Source: Glossina fuscipes (taxonomy: Eukaryota > Arthropoda > Insecta > Diptera > Glossinidae). From it: 64,000 nt of DNA. The notes under the pieces were generated by a model. The model saw only the letters and a program-made list of their open reading frames with translations, had not been told where the DNA came from and searched no databases. Below, in pieces: positions 23,610 to 35,960 of this stretch (position 1 is its first letter; the number at the start of each line of letters is the position of its first letter). The DNA is taken from the NCBI RefSeq assembly GCF_014805625.2, contig NW_023998431.1, positions 873,294-937,293 of the forward strand, read 5' to 3'. The translations under genes were made by a program, and so were the position numbers.

Positions 23610-26379
23610 GATTTTGCAAAATTTTAATAAAAATTAATTGAAATAATTTCAATTGTTTTCATACCTCCCAATAACGAAAATATATTAAAGTTTGGTAGCT
23701 CAAAATTAATATACTCCTCTTATTGCGTGAAAGCCAAAATCAGGCCTCGTTTTGCTGTTAAGTTAAAGTCATTCGTATTTTGTTTACTTGTTTAGTTGTT
23801 TAGTTGTTAGAGACTATATAAGCTTACGACTCATAATAAAATGAGGTGTAAGTGAAAGATTGAGGCTAATTTAAAGTTTACGCTTTAAAACACTTAATGT
23901 GATAAAAAGTAGGCTTATAGTGGTAAAAAATATGAAAAAAGGAAAAAATAACAGTGACACCAATTCTTAGCAACCATCAAGATCGTTATCGATTAAGAAA
24001 CATACATTGAATTTTGCCAGAAAGAGAGAATAAATGATAATATTCCCTAAAATGTTTATAGAGGATCCGTATAAAAGAACGAAGTTTATAGTCAGCCGTG
24101 CATCGTAGTAAAGGCAGGGCAAAGAAACGCCCAGAGATTCTACACGGGACAGCAAAGTCAAACTCCTTCAGTAGGAATGAAGAGCTCAATTCGCCATTAG
24201 TAAACTTAGCCATGAAACTCACACACAGCAATAGCCGACCTTCTCTTCTTTGGGGAATTTAGGATGATTAATAGGAGTCAGTTCTCGTAAGAATGAAGTA
24301 TTCTTTGTGCTTGTCATCTAACCCCACAAAGAGCAAATAGGAGAAATTGTTTTTGAACAGATTCCTCCAACTGCACATAGTCGCTATAGCCTAGCGATCA
24401 AACAATTAAAGTTTCCTCGACAATGGACCCGACTATTCTATGTAGTTTAGTGTAAACTATTGTTGCATCGATCTAAGTGCACTGAATGATCTCGATCTGA
24501 GTTCGTAACAGTTGCGATTTCAAACATCTGTAATTGCTTAGCGAAGAGAAGAAATTGGTCTGGTGCATTATTTGACGTGAGTTCGTGGGGTAAAGCTCCG
24601 CAGAGAGGCTTTTCGCGTCAGTCAAGCGATGCACGCGTATTGCATTTCTTCTAATTTCTATAATAATTATATGTTAAGAAAAAGTGTGAACACATAATTA
24701 TGTAAGCTCAGTGTATTAGATGAAGAGAAGAAACCAAATAACTTATTAGCTGAGCTAAGAGAGTGAACATACAAAAAATAAAGGTATTTACCGATCTAAA
24801 GAATATAAATATATGTATAAATACAAGTCCGTTGCAGTTATTGCTCCTTGCAACGTATCTGGTTCATTTTTATATCCCGAAATTCACATATTAACTAACA
24901 CTATACGCATTATTAGGTTGACCATTTTATTATTACGTTTGAAGTACTCCGATACACATATCAAGTCAACTATCAAGTGAATATATTCTTGAACAAATAG
25001 TAATATAAGTTTATTTAGCCATAGCAAAGCAAATATATTTTTAAAGTATTGTTCAGATATTTACCAATATTCCTTGACAGTCGTCTTAATTATTACATAC
25101 CATTTAGAGAAGGTATAAATTATACATTTTATAATTATTTGAATTATATTTTATTTTAAAGTATTTGATTTTTGGTCCACACCCAGTCGATACTTTTCAG
25201 TAAGTACACAAAATTAAATAGCTAGTACGTGCTAAACGACATATATTTAAACGATATAGTAGTTTTCTAAAATATTCGGACCTGCTTGAACTGAAATAGG
25301 CAATAAAAATCATTAAACTTTGTCCCGAAAAATAGGCAATAACTATTTACGTATATTATTTCTCAAAATATTTCCACAATTGGCTAATATAGATGCAGTA
25401 TATATATAATTCCGATCAAATTCAAATATAGACTGATTATTATTATGCTACTACAATTATATATCCGTCTGATCTTATTGGAGAGAAATATGCATAATAT
25501 ATACAAAATGTAATTACTATCATCTACACAGATTTCAAATTTGATGTAAGCAGTACGGCAAATAATCTCTTCTACAATTACCATAAGGTTAACCTGTTTT
25601 ATAAGGTATGAGTTGAACTTGAAATTTAACTACTACACCTACTGTACGACGCACCTTAGACATGTTATTGCCATTTATATAAATAACAACTAAAAATAAC
25701 GCATTACAAAAACAATATTCTAAATAATTTGAATGTCATAAATTTACTTTTAATATGCATTCTATGAAATATTATATTATTTCATTTCATTTATTTAGTA
25801 GTATTTTATTTTATACATTAACGCTTAAGGTTAACAAGGAATTCATTTCAAAAAATGGTAAGAGACTTATAGCCTTTATGATCTTGCAATTATGGCTTTA
25901 TGATTAAAAAGAATATTACATAGCTTTTGTATTAAATTTATGGTTGCTCTTAATTGAATTATATTCTTTTCTGTTTTCAATTTATCCTGTGTGTGATGTG
26001 TTACATAATTCACATTTCTCAACAAATTTCGTTTACTTTGATCCTGTCCTTGTTGCCCGTAGTGTGACCTTACGCCTTATCACGAATATTTGCCTGTCTA
26101 CGGCAGCAGATGCTATCCCCTTTGATCATTCAACTCTTTTTACCTTATATCCTGTTAGACCTGTCCTATGTTCCTAGCTTGGAAAAATATATGGACTAAT
26201 TTTTTTTATCCAGAAAATCCTTAAATAGTCGATTAATTATCATGCTTATTACTGTTTAAAAGTGTGAATAATTCTACGATAATATGCCTTAGGATTCGAG
26301 CATTGATCGCGCATTTTAGCTCAGTTCAATTGAATGCAGTGCTTGAGCTGATTCGGATGAAAGTTCAAGTTTCTACATA
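23610..26379. other. 3' flank of the nuclease gene, no gene seen
   Basis: The part 23950-24650 is less AT-rich; TATAAAAG at 24070 and TCAGCC 22 bases later resemble a core promoter at short spacing, but no coding exon follows. From 24700 on it is very AT-rich with no recognisable element. Confidence 0.4.
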
Positions 26380-26530
26380 TTGTTACGGAAATCTCAAATC
26401 CAATTTGTTCCAACTAATTGATTTTCCCGGAAAATTTGGGTTTTCCCTAGAAAGGGAAAACCCAAATGCAGTCGCGGCGCTTTATGCAGCTGCCGGCCGA
26501 GGTAAGCGATTAACGGAAAAGCCGGTTAAC
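26380..26530 (+). repeat. Possible LTR-type remnant with a perfect hairpin
   Basis: A perfect 15-bp stem (26434-26448 and 26453-26467) with loop AGAA is formed by ATTTGGGTTTTCCCT and its complement. It sits after TGTTACGGAAATCTC (26381-26395), a start like many fly gypsy-type LTRs, and before a GC-rich stretch GTCGCGGCGCTTTATGCAGC. No second LTR, primer site or polymerase is seen, so the LTR reading is a guess; the hairpin is certain. Confidence 0.35.
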
Positions 26531-27324
26531 GGATTAAAAATGAAGCCATGAACTTAGGTAATAGTAATACTTGTGAAAATTTGCATACAAAGGCTATTTG
26601 CCGAAGGCAGAGGCAGTCCGAAAAGAACACTTGAGTCGAAAAAGAATATTAGAGTTGAGAAATCGAGGGTATTGCCAAAGTAAAATGTAAATACTTCTAC
26701 CCTTAAACAAATTAATTGTACCTAAAAGAGTCTTGTAGGGAATATCTGCAAGTGTATATCTCTTAAAAATAATATCCACGACCTAGTGATACGAACCGTG
26801 TCCGATAAAACTGAATATCGTAACAATACCTCATATTATCATAACATGGTTGCAGAGAAGCACAGCTTCTCACGACATCTTATAATGGAAGAGTTAGCGT
26901 CACCTTCAAGTTACTTCCTTATAACCATAATATTTTCTTCTCTCTTCGCACTTCTATTCTATACTTATTCACACGGGAATGTTAGAAACCGATTCAAGCA
27001 CCGATTAAAATTTATCCACAAGACATCCCAACGGCATGGTTATCAATGTAATAATATCGAGTGCTTTTAAAAGTGTAGCGTTCATGTTCGAGTTTTACAA
27101 CGAGACTTGAATAATTTATAACACTTCTTGACGGCAACAGTATCTTAGGTTTAAATCACATGAATGATGAGCTGCAACGTCAACAGCAACCGAATCAAGG
27201 AACTAATGAAAATAGCGCTTTTCTATGAATAGATCTTTTATATGTATTACAGTCTGTTATCGAACTCAATTGGCATGCATCGTTTAAAATAATGTCTACC
27301 ATTGAATGATTTATATATGCATAT
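26531..27324. other. Intergenic DNA
   Basis: The open frame 26786-27070 has a hydrophobic stretch but no recognisable domain, and I judge it fortuitous. Confidence 0.4.
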
Positions 27325-27850
27325 TTGTGTACCCATCACCGAAGAAGAGGAGCTGTATCCATTTTGCGAAAACATTTGTAACGTCCAGCAGGAAACTTTA
27401 GATAGTAATTCAAGCATAAAATTCTGAATAGATCAAGGCACATGCGTCTGTCCGTCTGTCCACATGTGTAATGTCTATGGTAAACATTGTTCTGGTCGCG
27501 GAAATGAAGCTATTGGCTGTAAGTTTGGTAAAAACATTAAAAGTTCCTCCACATAGGATGATACGATGAATGAATGAAGCAAGTCGGTCGCCTAAAGTAG
27601 AAAGTAAGCTAGGAGCGTCTCCGAGATCGAAAGCAAGGAAAAAAACAAAATGGTTTTTTTGGTAATTTCCCATAAAATACAGCAGACACAGTGAGAAATA
27701 TTTTCGGTATATTTTATCGATTACGCTACGATAAATGTTCCAACCTCAATTTCGTAGAGTATCGAAAGTTCATTTTTTCGAATTTTTATTAAATTAATAA
27801 AAATGATGGGTGTAAAAGATTCGGTCAAAGCTGAATATAATTTTCTTAGT
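27325..27850 (-). repeat. Family A (INE-1-like) element, minus orientation
   Basis: Read on the minus strand it starts AAGAAAATTATATTCAGC with CCGAATCTTTTACACCCATC, has a GGACAGACGGACAGACG tract before GCATGTGCCTTGATC, then ATTCAGAATTTTATGC, AGTTTCCTGCTGGACGTTAC, and ends TTCGGTGATGGGTACAC. Both subterminal repeats are present, so it is nearly full length at about 525 bp. Confidence 0.72.
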
Positions 27851-29519
27851 CGTCTTGTTATTTCATAGATGACTTGAAATTTTCAATAATGACACGTTTT
27901 CAAATTTTATATGTACTCAGTATTCCAACAATTATCGTTTTTTAAGCGATTGCAATTTAATAAATTCTTGCATGCGAATAAGTAGAAAAAGCGAAAATAA
28001 AAAAAAAATTTCGAAAAATTCCAACAAAAAATTTTACACAATAGACAGCACGGGCATGTGTGTGTGTGTGTGTGTGTGTGCATGTGTGCGTATGTATAGC
28101 AATCGTTATTCGACTCCCGCTTACACAAAGAACGTAAAACTAAAGACCACTAAGGCCATAAACGAAACTTAAATTGTTTGCATTTTCGAAAGTCTTTGGC
28201 TCCATTGAAAACCAATTTTTGTAATCAATATATTTCTTGATAGAAATCTAAATTAACTCAACATACTAAGAATTGAGTGAAGTAAAGTTTAACATGTATT
28301 GATAGCAATTGTAGTTTCTGACTGGGAAAAATTAAAATCAAATATAAACAATGAAAGAGAAAAAAAAAAATTTCGAAATATCTGACTTTGTTTTGATTAT
28401 ATAAAATGTTTCTCTAGTTTGTCTATAATCATTTGTTAACCTCTTCAACTCCCCAACTATGCAACGAGCGAAATAAGTTGCATTTTAATATCACGTTCTA
28501 AAATATTTTGAATGCATTTTCTTGCTTCATACAAGCGATTAACCACCCATAACAGAACTAAAGTCGTAAGCCTTACTGCCTGATGTTTACCAAAAATGCG
28601 ATAATTTTTCCCAAATTAATTTTTTTTGTTTAAATAATAAAAGATTTAATAATATTTAAGTTTTAACACATGAGAGTGCACACCTTCAAGTACGTAAAAC
28701 AAATGTGAGTCTATTTTTCAAAAACAAAATAGAGGCGTGGCAGAAATACAAAACAACAAAAACCAATTTTCTGTTCTCCTTCGTTAACCTTCATTACTGT
28801 CACAATATCCCATTTGGAATAACAAATCCAAAAAAAATACTCAAAAAATATAAATCGTAATGCGGTGTGACGAGCATCGTAAGAGCTCGTATTCGAGAAA
28901 CTAATTTGAAAAAAAGCGTCGCCGATTTGTTTATCTTGTCCATTTTGGCAAAGTCACTCGATAATCGGCCACACATTCGATAAGTTTTCGAGAAAAACTA
29001 TCCTTTAGTAAATTCATAAAAGTATATGGCTACAAATACTTTTGAAATGTTCACCAAAATTTTCCACAAAAACAATAATTTAATTTATTCAAGCTACTTT
29101 TCGAGAATTCGAGATGAGGATCATTTTGATCTCATTTAGAGCAAAAAAGCCCCATATGCTGGTTTTCAATTATCTTCATATATACAGATACTTACACATT
29201 GACTTAACATATTAGGGCTTATAGGCTGAGCAGAAAATCTCAATATCAGCCTAATTTCGAAAAATATCGCAGTTAACTGACGACCAAAATCGAGTGATCT
29301 AATTCTTACAAACCGCGAACACTCTACGACATTAAAATCAGGCGTATTTAAGTCATTGGTGAAACAAGTTCTAATTTTTGTAGAAAATCGCACAAACATC
29401 TACGCTGCCAAATCGAATGTTTAACAAGATCCAGAAAGGCAGTTATCTTTACAAAAAAAAATGTCACGAGCAAATATCGTAATAAGTGGAAAAAATCACA
29501 ATCTTACCGTATAACGTTC
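27851..29519. other. Intergenic DNA
   Basis: Holds the TG microsatellite. At 29508-29526 GTATAAC-GTTCC-GTTATAC forms a small hairpin at the border of the next repeat. Confidence 0.4.
28057..28080. repeat. (TG)n microsatellite
   Basis: Twelve uninterrupted TG units followed by interrupted ones to 28090. Confidence 0.9.
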
Positions 29520-29720
29520 CGTTATACCTTACGCCGCTTCTGGTATGGAATATATTAAGTGTGTAACGTCCGGAAAAGGTTTACCTCGACTGATTCTCAT
29601 ATTTATTATACCGATCAACACGAAATTATTTCGATTTTATCTTATCTATCCATCGGCCCGTTCGTCTGACGTATGTCTATTTGCTAGGATATGTGTGTGC
29701 AACGAACAGGTTACTAGTTT
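29520..29720 (-). repeat. Family A fragment, minus orientation
   Basis: On the minus strand: CAGACGAACGGGCCGATGGA, TTTCGTGTTGATCGGTATAA, then CCTTTTCCGGACGTTACAC, matching the tract, core and tail order of family A. Confidence 0.5.
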
Positions 29721-29859
29721 TGAGGTAACTTGATAAAATTTGTCCTATGAAAAGAGTACTTTTTTTAATACTTTATTATGAATATTGCTAGTTTGACATA
29801 AAAATTAATTATATAAAACGTGAAGCCCATAGATCTCTTCTTTTAAGGATTTTCATGAA

Positions 29860-30115
29860 AAGTAATCGTTTGCAGGTCGGTAAAGTCTAAATTTTAGTGT
29901 TTCATTACGGAAATAACTGAGGAATAATATAATCTTTAACAAGAAAATTAGTTTCAGTAAATTCAGATCACGTCAGTTGAGGTTTTTGAGCCGCTCCTCT
30001 TATATAAGAATTACCGTGAAAACCATGCCTTTGCACGGGAAAAACGCATCATTTTTAGTACATTGTCACGAAAACAAGTGAAGAATTTTGTTAGACATAG
30101 GGTATTTAATGATCG
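29860..30115 (-). repeat. Family B fragment, minus orientation
   Basis: ATAGGGTATTTAATGATCG at 30098-30116 is the complement of the family's CGACCATTAAATACCCTA 5' end. The inner part aligns with 9650-9740. Confidence 0.5.
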
Positions 30116-30584
30116 CCACCGCCCGATTACAGGGTCTTTACATATATGTATGAACTAATATAAATCTCTTCAATTAGATTGAATGGATTCATTTTCAGAT
30201 GAAAAAAAGTTATACAATTTTTAAATTTAAAAAAAAAAAAAACATGACATAATAAATAAGTTCGAAAACTATACTCGTCTCTAACCAAGTATTTTAAATC
30301 CATCGCCGTATTCTTAAAAACAAAAAAAAAAAGAACGAAAAAACTAAATCCCACTACTCTATAAAATTGTATGGAAGAAGCCAATCTTCTCATTTATGTG
30401 CAAATTTTTATAGTCGTAACTATTGTATTATAGTTTGTGAGTAATGAATAACAAGCCGCTTGTTATCCTTGAAAATTTATGTGTTCTCCGTTTATGTTGT
30501 AATGTGGACGTGTCCTTTAAATTGCGTGCACTGACATCTTCGTTTTTATGACCAAGAGAATGCCTACTGCAAACATTACACAAA

Positions 30585-30745
30585 TAGGCAGACAGAGGCG
30601 TGGACATGCCTAAATCGATTCAGAAATTGATGAAGAATTTACATACATTTTATAGGATATCTGAAGTTCCTCTTTGGGTCTTGGAAATTTTTCGACGAAG
30701 TCAATGTACGCCCATTGCGATCATCATCACCATCATAGACTATAG
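30585..30745 (+). repeat. Family A 3' fragment
   Basis: GGCAGACAGAGGCGTGGACA then TGCCTAAATCGATTCAGAAA, a TTTACATACATTTTATAGGA block, GAAGTTCCTCTTTGGGTC and TTTTTCGACGAAGTCAATG follow the family A core-to-end order. Confidence 0.6.
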
Positions 30746-31824
30746 TTAAGTAGCCTTAAGGAATCTTCATCTAACATTTTGTATACAAATTTTGAAGAGC
30801 CATCTAGAACTGGGTTTAAATAGAGTTCAAAGTGCTTTATTTAATTTTGTCGCATTTGTAAGGTTTAATTTTAATTGTTCCTGATCAAAAAAAAAAAATT
30901 AATTAACTTCAGAGAAAACATTCTAAGCAAAAGAAAGGATTACGTAGCACTTAAAAGGTGCCAATCTACGAGCAGTAGAAAGTTGGCTTACTTTAGAGAC
31001 ACGTCTCAGTGCTGGTGTTATCGATGCCTTTTTCCCACAATTTTTTTGCAAAAAATAGAATTTCCTCGTATCTATCAATTGTTTATTAATTGATTAAAGC
31101 TTCTTTGTTATGAGACAGTTGCGATTAAAAAATGCCATTTGTATGTTTGCATTAAAAACCGATTTTTGAAAAAAAAGAACAAAATATCGACCAACCCTAC
31201 GAAAGGACTTCTGTTGAAGACAAACATTTGTTAGTAATTAAGGTTAGTAAAAAGCCATCTTCCAAAGATATTTGGCATCAAAAGTTTCGAAAGAAAAATC
31301 ACTTCAATTTCCGCATTTTTTGTATCAACCTTTGCCGACAAAGAATGTCTACATTTCTATATAAATTTAAATTCAATGAATAGTCCATCATCTGGCCAAA
31401 GTGAGTGAAGACGCTGAAAAGTATTTAATTGAGAAGTATTTGGCATGAAAGCATGAAACGTGAAAAGAAAACACTGACATGCCACGGAATGCTAAGAGAT
31501 CACTTTTGCTAAAACAATCCTTCCGATCATACACCTCATCGTAGAAGTATGGGTATATTCGAAATGAAAGAATTCGACATTCTTTACGTCTGGTGGTCGG
31601 TGAAAATTTTTGTTTACTATTTTAGAGACATTGGCACATTGTGGATATAAGAACATGAAATGCTTACAAAATTTTAAAAGAGCTTATGACGAAAACCTTC
31701 TGAAAAGTTAAAATCCATTTTGAAAAAAAAAAAAAATTATATTATAAAAAGCCACATAAACACTTACATTAAGGCTGGAAGATTTTATAATGCACTTGCA
31801 CTGGAAAACGCTTCATTTTCATTT
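30746..31824. other. Intergenic DNA, nothing recognised
   Basis: Short frames only; one A13 run near 31724. Confidence 0.4.
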
Positions 31825-32170
31825 ATAGCACTTGTTGCACAGAGGTACATTAAGCTTGTGCGGATGTATGCAGCAACCAAAAGCACTTGAGATCGATTCA
31901 TAAAATGACTCTAATCGATCTAAGTTTGTCTGTCCGTCTGTCCATCTGTTTATCATGTTTCTTGTGTTCAACTTAAATCCAACTGTTCTCGAGATGATTT
32001 CATGAACCTTGCTACGCCGACATGCTTTACGCCAAGGACAACAACTATTGAAAACGGTTCGTACCAGACTACTATTTCGACCCTTCTCAATATACGGCCC
32101 AGTTTCGAAAAGTCAGTCTTTATATGAATAAATGTATTAAGCTAACTGGTGTAGGGTATTTAATGACAGT
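31825..32170 (-). repeat. Family B element, minus orientation, both ends recognisable
   Basis: GTGTAGGGTATTTAATGACA (32150-32169) is the complement of the 5' end. GTACATTAAGCTTGTGCGGA near 31850 is the complement of the 3' CCGCACAAGCTTAATGTAC. A TTTGTCTGTCCGTCTGTCC tract and GAAAACGGTTCGTACC lie between. Confidence 0.65.
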
Positions 32171-32339
32171 TAATGAGTCATAATAGTGGTTTCACTGGTT
32201 TTAGTTTAGTTTAAAGCTTTGTTCTTCTTTCGTCAAATTCCCATATTAGCGAGTTTAAAAATCGATCTACGACCACCGCGGACAAGTACAAAGCATTTAT
32301 AATCAAGAACAGAGATGTTAAAATTTCTTGTAAGAAAAC

Positions 32340-32430
32340 ATATGCTTGACTAAAGTTTTTACTGCGATGCGGTACATTTGTGCATATGTATGTCACATCT
32401 AGAAAGACTTGAGATAGATCCACCTATATA
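32340..32430 (-). repeat. Family B 3' fragment, minus orientation
   Basis: GTGCATATGTATGTCACATC and GACTTGAGATAGATCC repeat the 31870-31900 segment of the neighbouring copy. Confidence 0.4.
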
Positions 32431-32887
32431 TTATATATATATTATGACTATGAATGTCGGCCTGCGTGTTTGATGCCTTTTCATATATTATTTTTGTCTT
32501 CAATTGATTGGTTGCAAATTTTCAAGACATTTGGCAACAAGCCCACAACTTTGTAGTTTTGAAACTTATGTAACAAAAATATTAAGAAAATGTACGAAGC
32601 GATTTCGAGATGGAAACAATTGAATCGATTCAGGGGAAGATCCATACATTGTACACGTCCACTGTCCATATTGTATGGTGCATATCGTATGTCGTGATCG
32701 AATCGAATGGACTGCGTGGATTAAAATTTATAGTAGTAGTAGTACACATACTCAACCATGGCTATTTTACATACGGTTTTCAGGTACCTACAACCTAAAG
32801 TTCAGAGGAAAGCGGCGATTAGAAGTTTTTTGACACTTCACGAAGAATTTAAAGGCCGTTTTCGCTGGTTTTCGAAACTGATTTGGC

Positions 32888-32926
<39 letters not shown>

Positions 32927-32930
32927 GGAG
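32888..32930. repeat. (GA)n microsatellite
   Basis: About 21 GA units with one AAAG interruption and a GGG near the end; the only long purine dinucleotide run in the window. Confidence 0.9.
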
Positions 32931-33732
32931 ATGGGCAAGCATTTAAGAAAAAGTTTGTTCTTTCGGACAAAGTTTTGAAGTCATAGCCGGGATCTACCAA
33001 AACATACGTACAAGCGACGAACATTCATGTTGACAAAATATGTTTGTCTTTCTAAAAACACAACAACGTAAGACCATTGTGGGACATCAGCATGTTGAAA
33101 ACATTCTCAATTATTTTTATTAGTTAATATTTCTCATGCTGCACAATAACACTTACATATGTAATAAAGTGCAATTTATTGATCTACCGCACCATGGACC
33201 GAATCTGGGTCTTACTAGCGTTTGCCACTAGACAGGATAAGAAGAGAATGTAAACTTAAATTTAGAAAACTAACACCAATACATGTATCGTTGGTACTTT
33301 TGTTGTAAAAAAAAAAAGAAGAAGATTCTTACAATTAAGAATTTTAACTTTTTCTAACAACACTGATTGCTGGCATGTTTTTTTTATCTAAATGTCTTTA
33401 TTTACAATCTGTTTACAATGAAATACTTAGCAAATGTAATAACAACTAAAAAAGAAAAACAATAATATAACATAACAACTAGTTTTCAGTGAATTTGACA
33501 AATTTATACTTATTTAATTTTTGATTTCAGATTTTGAGCATGCATTCAGAGTATCAGTGATGTCTCTATATAGAGAGGAGTAGTCGGATATGTGTTGTCT
33601 GCTCAGACATCTTACTTCATAACTATCATCTAATAAGCTTCGAATTTTAAGTAATTACTGCTGACGCGGTATTTCATCTTTAACATTGAAGATATCAAGA
33701 TCGGTCCGTAAAATTTGTTTGTTCAAAAGTCA

Positions 33733-33753
33733 CAGAGTATTAGTGATACTCTG
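33733..33753. repeat. Hairpin with 8-bp perfect stem
   Basis: CAGAGTAT-TAGTG-ATACTCTG. The half CAGAGTATYAGTGAT also occurs at about 33547, 190 bases upstream, as a direct repeat with one change. Confidence 0.5.
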
Positions 33754-33889
33754 ACATGTCAAATATAATTTTATACATTAAAAAAAAGTATATTATACGA
33801 CTAGATTTGAAGCCCGTGCTCCCAATAATATTTACAAAATAATACTTACAAAAATCAGCTAACAAAACAACTGAAGACGGCTGATGCCG

Positions 33890-34285
33890 TGCCTAGAAAA
33901 CACATTGATTAAGTTCTCGAATTTTCGCCTGACGGATATGTCACCGGGCAACATCTCAACAAGCAGCCGGGGCAGTGAAGTGCAGTGCATTTCGCTGTAT
34001 GCTGCGGCATTCAGTGGCGAGGACATGACACAAACTGCTAATTCTACTCACTACAGCCACAAGATTACCAATTGCACTTGGCGTGAAATTGCAGATAAGG
34101 ACGTTGAAGATATGTGGTTTGAATAGAGCAACAGGTGCCACAAGACATACAACAAGAAGAAGAATTTCCCCGGGCGTGACATTACGCGTCTTAGTTCCAA
34201 TCCACAAATTCTTGACGCTTTGAGAACGAATATATGTCAAGTCATGACCGAATTATTGCCCGCTATATGCAGACATGTCGTTAAT
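33890..34285 (+). pseudogene. Fragment of a mariner-superfamily transposase
   Basis: Several short blocks occur in the order expected for an insect mariner-like transposase. A C-x-x-LYA block is followed by YSHKITN, then DKDVEDMWFE (which normally precedes QQDGATCH), then NFPGRDITRLSS, and a tail PQILDALRTNICQVMTELLP that resembles the C-terminal helix after the last aspartate. A stop replaces the QDG site, and sequence between ITRLSS and NPQILD, including the last catalytic aspartate and the DFFLWG-type motif, appears deleted. I saw no TIRs. The local base composition is more GC-rich than the flanks, as expected for decayed coding DNA. The family call is from recalled motifs. Confidence 0.55.
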
Positions 34286-35654
34286 ATTAAAAAAAAAAAG
34301 GCTTCATTCAAATCTCTATTAGAATTGTCTTTTATTTGCGTTTACTTTCGCAATCAAAAAAAAAAAATGAATAACTACTATACTTCTTCATTGATTGGTG
34401 CGTGTAAAATTATCTAAGAGTATTAAAGCTTTTATTATTGAGGTCGACTTGTCTCCGCCTAAATCTTTTTGAAGAATATAAGCCTTTGTCGTGAATTCTC
34501 CATTGAAGCAATAATAATAGTAATTTTTATGCAAAATGCAAAATGAATGTTCATTTGGTGCAAAGGAAACTTTACTTGATTTCCTACCGCAATATATTTT
34601 TGATAATGCATTTGATTTTGCTAATCGAAATTCACATATAATTTTTTGAAGTCATTGGAAACCTATATTTACATGCAATTCGCAAAAAGCAAATATATAG
34701 CACGCTCTGCTCTTAATAAACCTTAAGTAGAGTAATTTACTTGAATATTATTCCAATGTATTCATAAATTCTATATGTAACGTATAATAAAAGAAAAAAA
34801 AAAAATTATGACAAATTGATATATATATATATATATGTAAGATGTAAATTATCATATGGAACTTAAAATTATTTTTATTACAACTGCTATTGTTATTGCT
34901 ATTTTTGTTGTTGTCATTATTGATTTGGAAACAGCAATCATCTCTTGTATCCATGAAAAAAAGGGAAAAAATAAATAAAATATAAAAAATTAAACTATGC
35001 ACGATTTCAATCAATCATAAAATCAATAGAACAGAACGGTTCAGAACCGAGACAAGCTATCGATTTAAACGAGATACAATTGCTTACTGCAGGAAATTTG
35101 CAATTTAAATGAAAGCGTAGAGAAGAAGGCGGTAGAAAAGACGAAGTGTATATGTATGACAATGACAATCATTATGAGCAGAGTCGACATGCACTGACTG
35201 AATGTATGACTTACATTATACAACTTATGATTGCTTGGCCTCAATTTAAAGATAATTATAATGAATTGCAGAGAAGACAAGAATAAAGAAAAAGAAGAAA
35301 AAAAAAAAAAAAAATTGAAAAAAACATGCACACACACATACACACACAATCCAGACCATTCGCAAAAGAAATAAACACTCATGTCAGCATATTAATTAAA
35401 ATTGGTTTATGTAACTTATGGAACACACACTAAGAATTGCTGACTAATAATATAAAAGGAAAAAATTATAAAATATATATAAAAATATATTTATAAAATA
35501 ACAAAAAAAAAAAAAAAAAAACAATTTACATAATAACAAGAAATGCTAACTAATTACAAATTATTGTTTACAGTTTCGATAAATTATAGTATATTGTAAA
35601 TGAGTTATGTAACCAGCAGTAGAAAATTATAGTCACCTTTGTACGAATCCTGGA
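34286..35654. other. Homopolymer and AT-repeat district
   Basis: (AT)n at 34819-34837, an AC-rich run at 35329-35349 and A18 at 35504-35521. No coding sign. Confidence 0.45.
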
Positions 35655-35960
35655 TAATTAAGGTTTTTATACCTACTAAGCGAAGACAAGCAAACAAGCA
35701 AAAAACAAAGCAAAACTTTTGCTACAATTTTGACGTCCTAATCATGATCTATAACCACAACCTACATCCAAAATCTTCCAATGTTGTTGTCGAATTTGCA
35801 GCTGATAAGCTATCATCTCGGAGACTATCTGCAACAGACATGCTTAAATCGATTCAACATTTGATGCTAATCAAGAATCTGTACACTTTGTGGGGTCTCT
35901 AAAGCTTCCCGTAAAATTATCACCGATAGAGATTATATACACAGCGTTCCAACTGACATT
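35655..35960 (+). repeat. Family A element, degenerate
   Basis: The core ACAGACATGCTTAAATCGAT, then CAACATTTGATGCTAATC, ACACTTTGTGGGGTCTC and AAAGCTTCCCGTAAAAT (35837-35915) match family A closely. The GTCY tract before it is eroded. Confidence 0.6.

Larger units (their letters stand above)
32431..33889. other. Intergenic DNA with GA repeat and small hairpin
   Basis: Holds the (GA)n array and the 33733 hairpin with its upstream direct repeat. The 32481-32946 frames are low-complexity or by-products. Confidence 0.4.

Noticed and set aside
26310..26375. TAGCTCAGT followed by GTTCAAG as a tRNA
   Set aside because: The A box lacks the GG, the acceptor ends do not pair, and the anticodon arm does not form.
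26786..27070. Open frame with a membrane-like stretch
   Set aside because: No start context, splice sites or similarity; AT-rich DNA readily gives hydrophobic frames.
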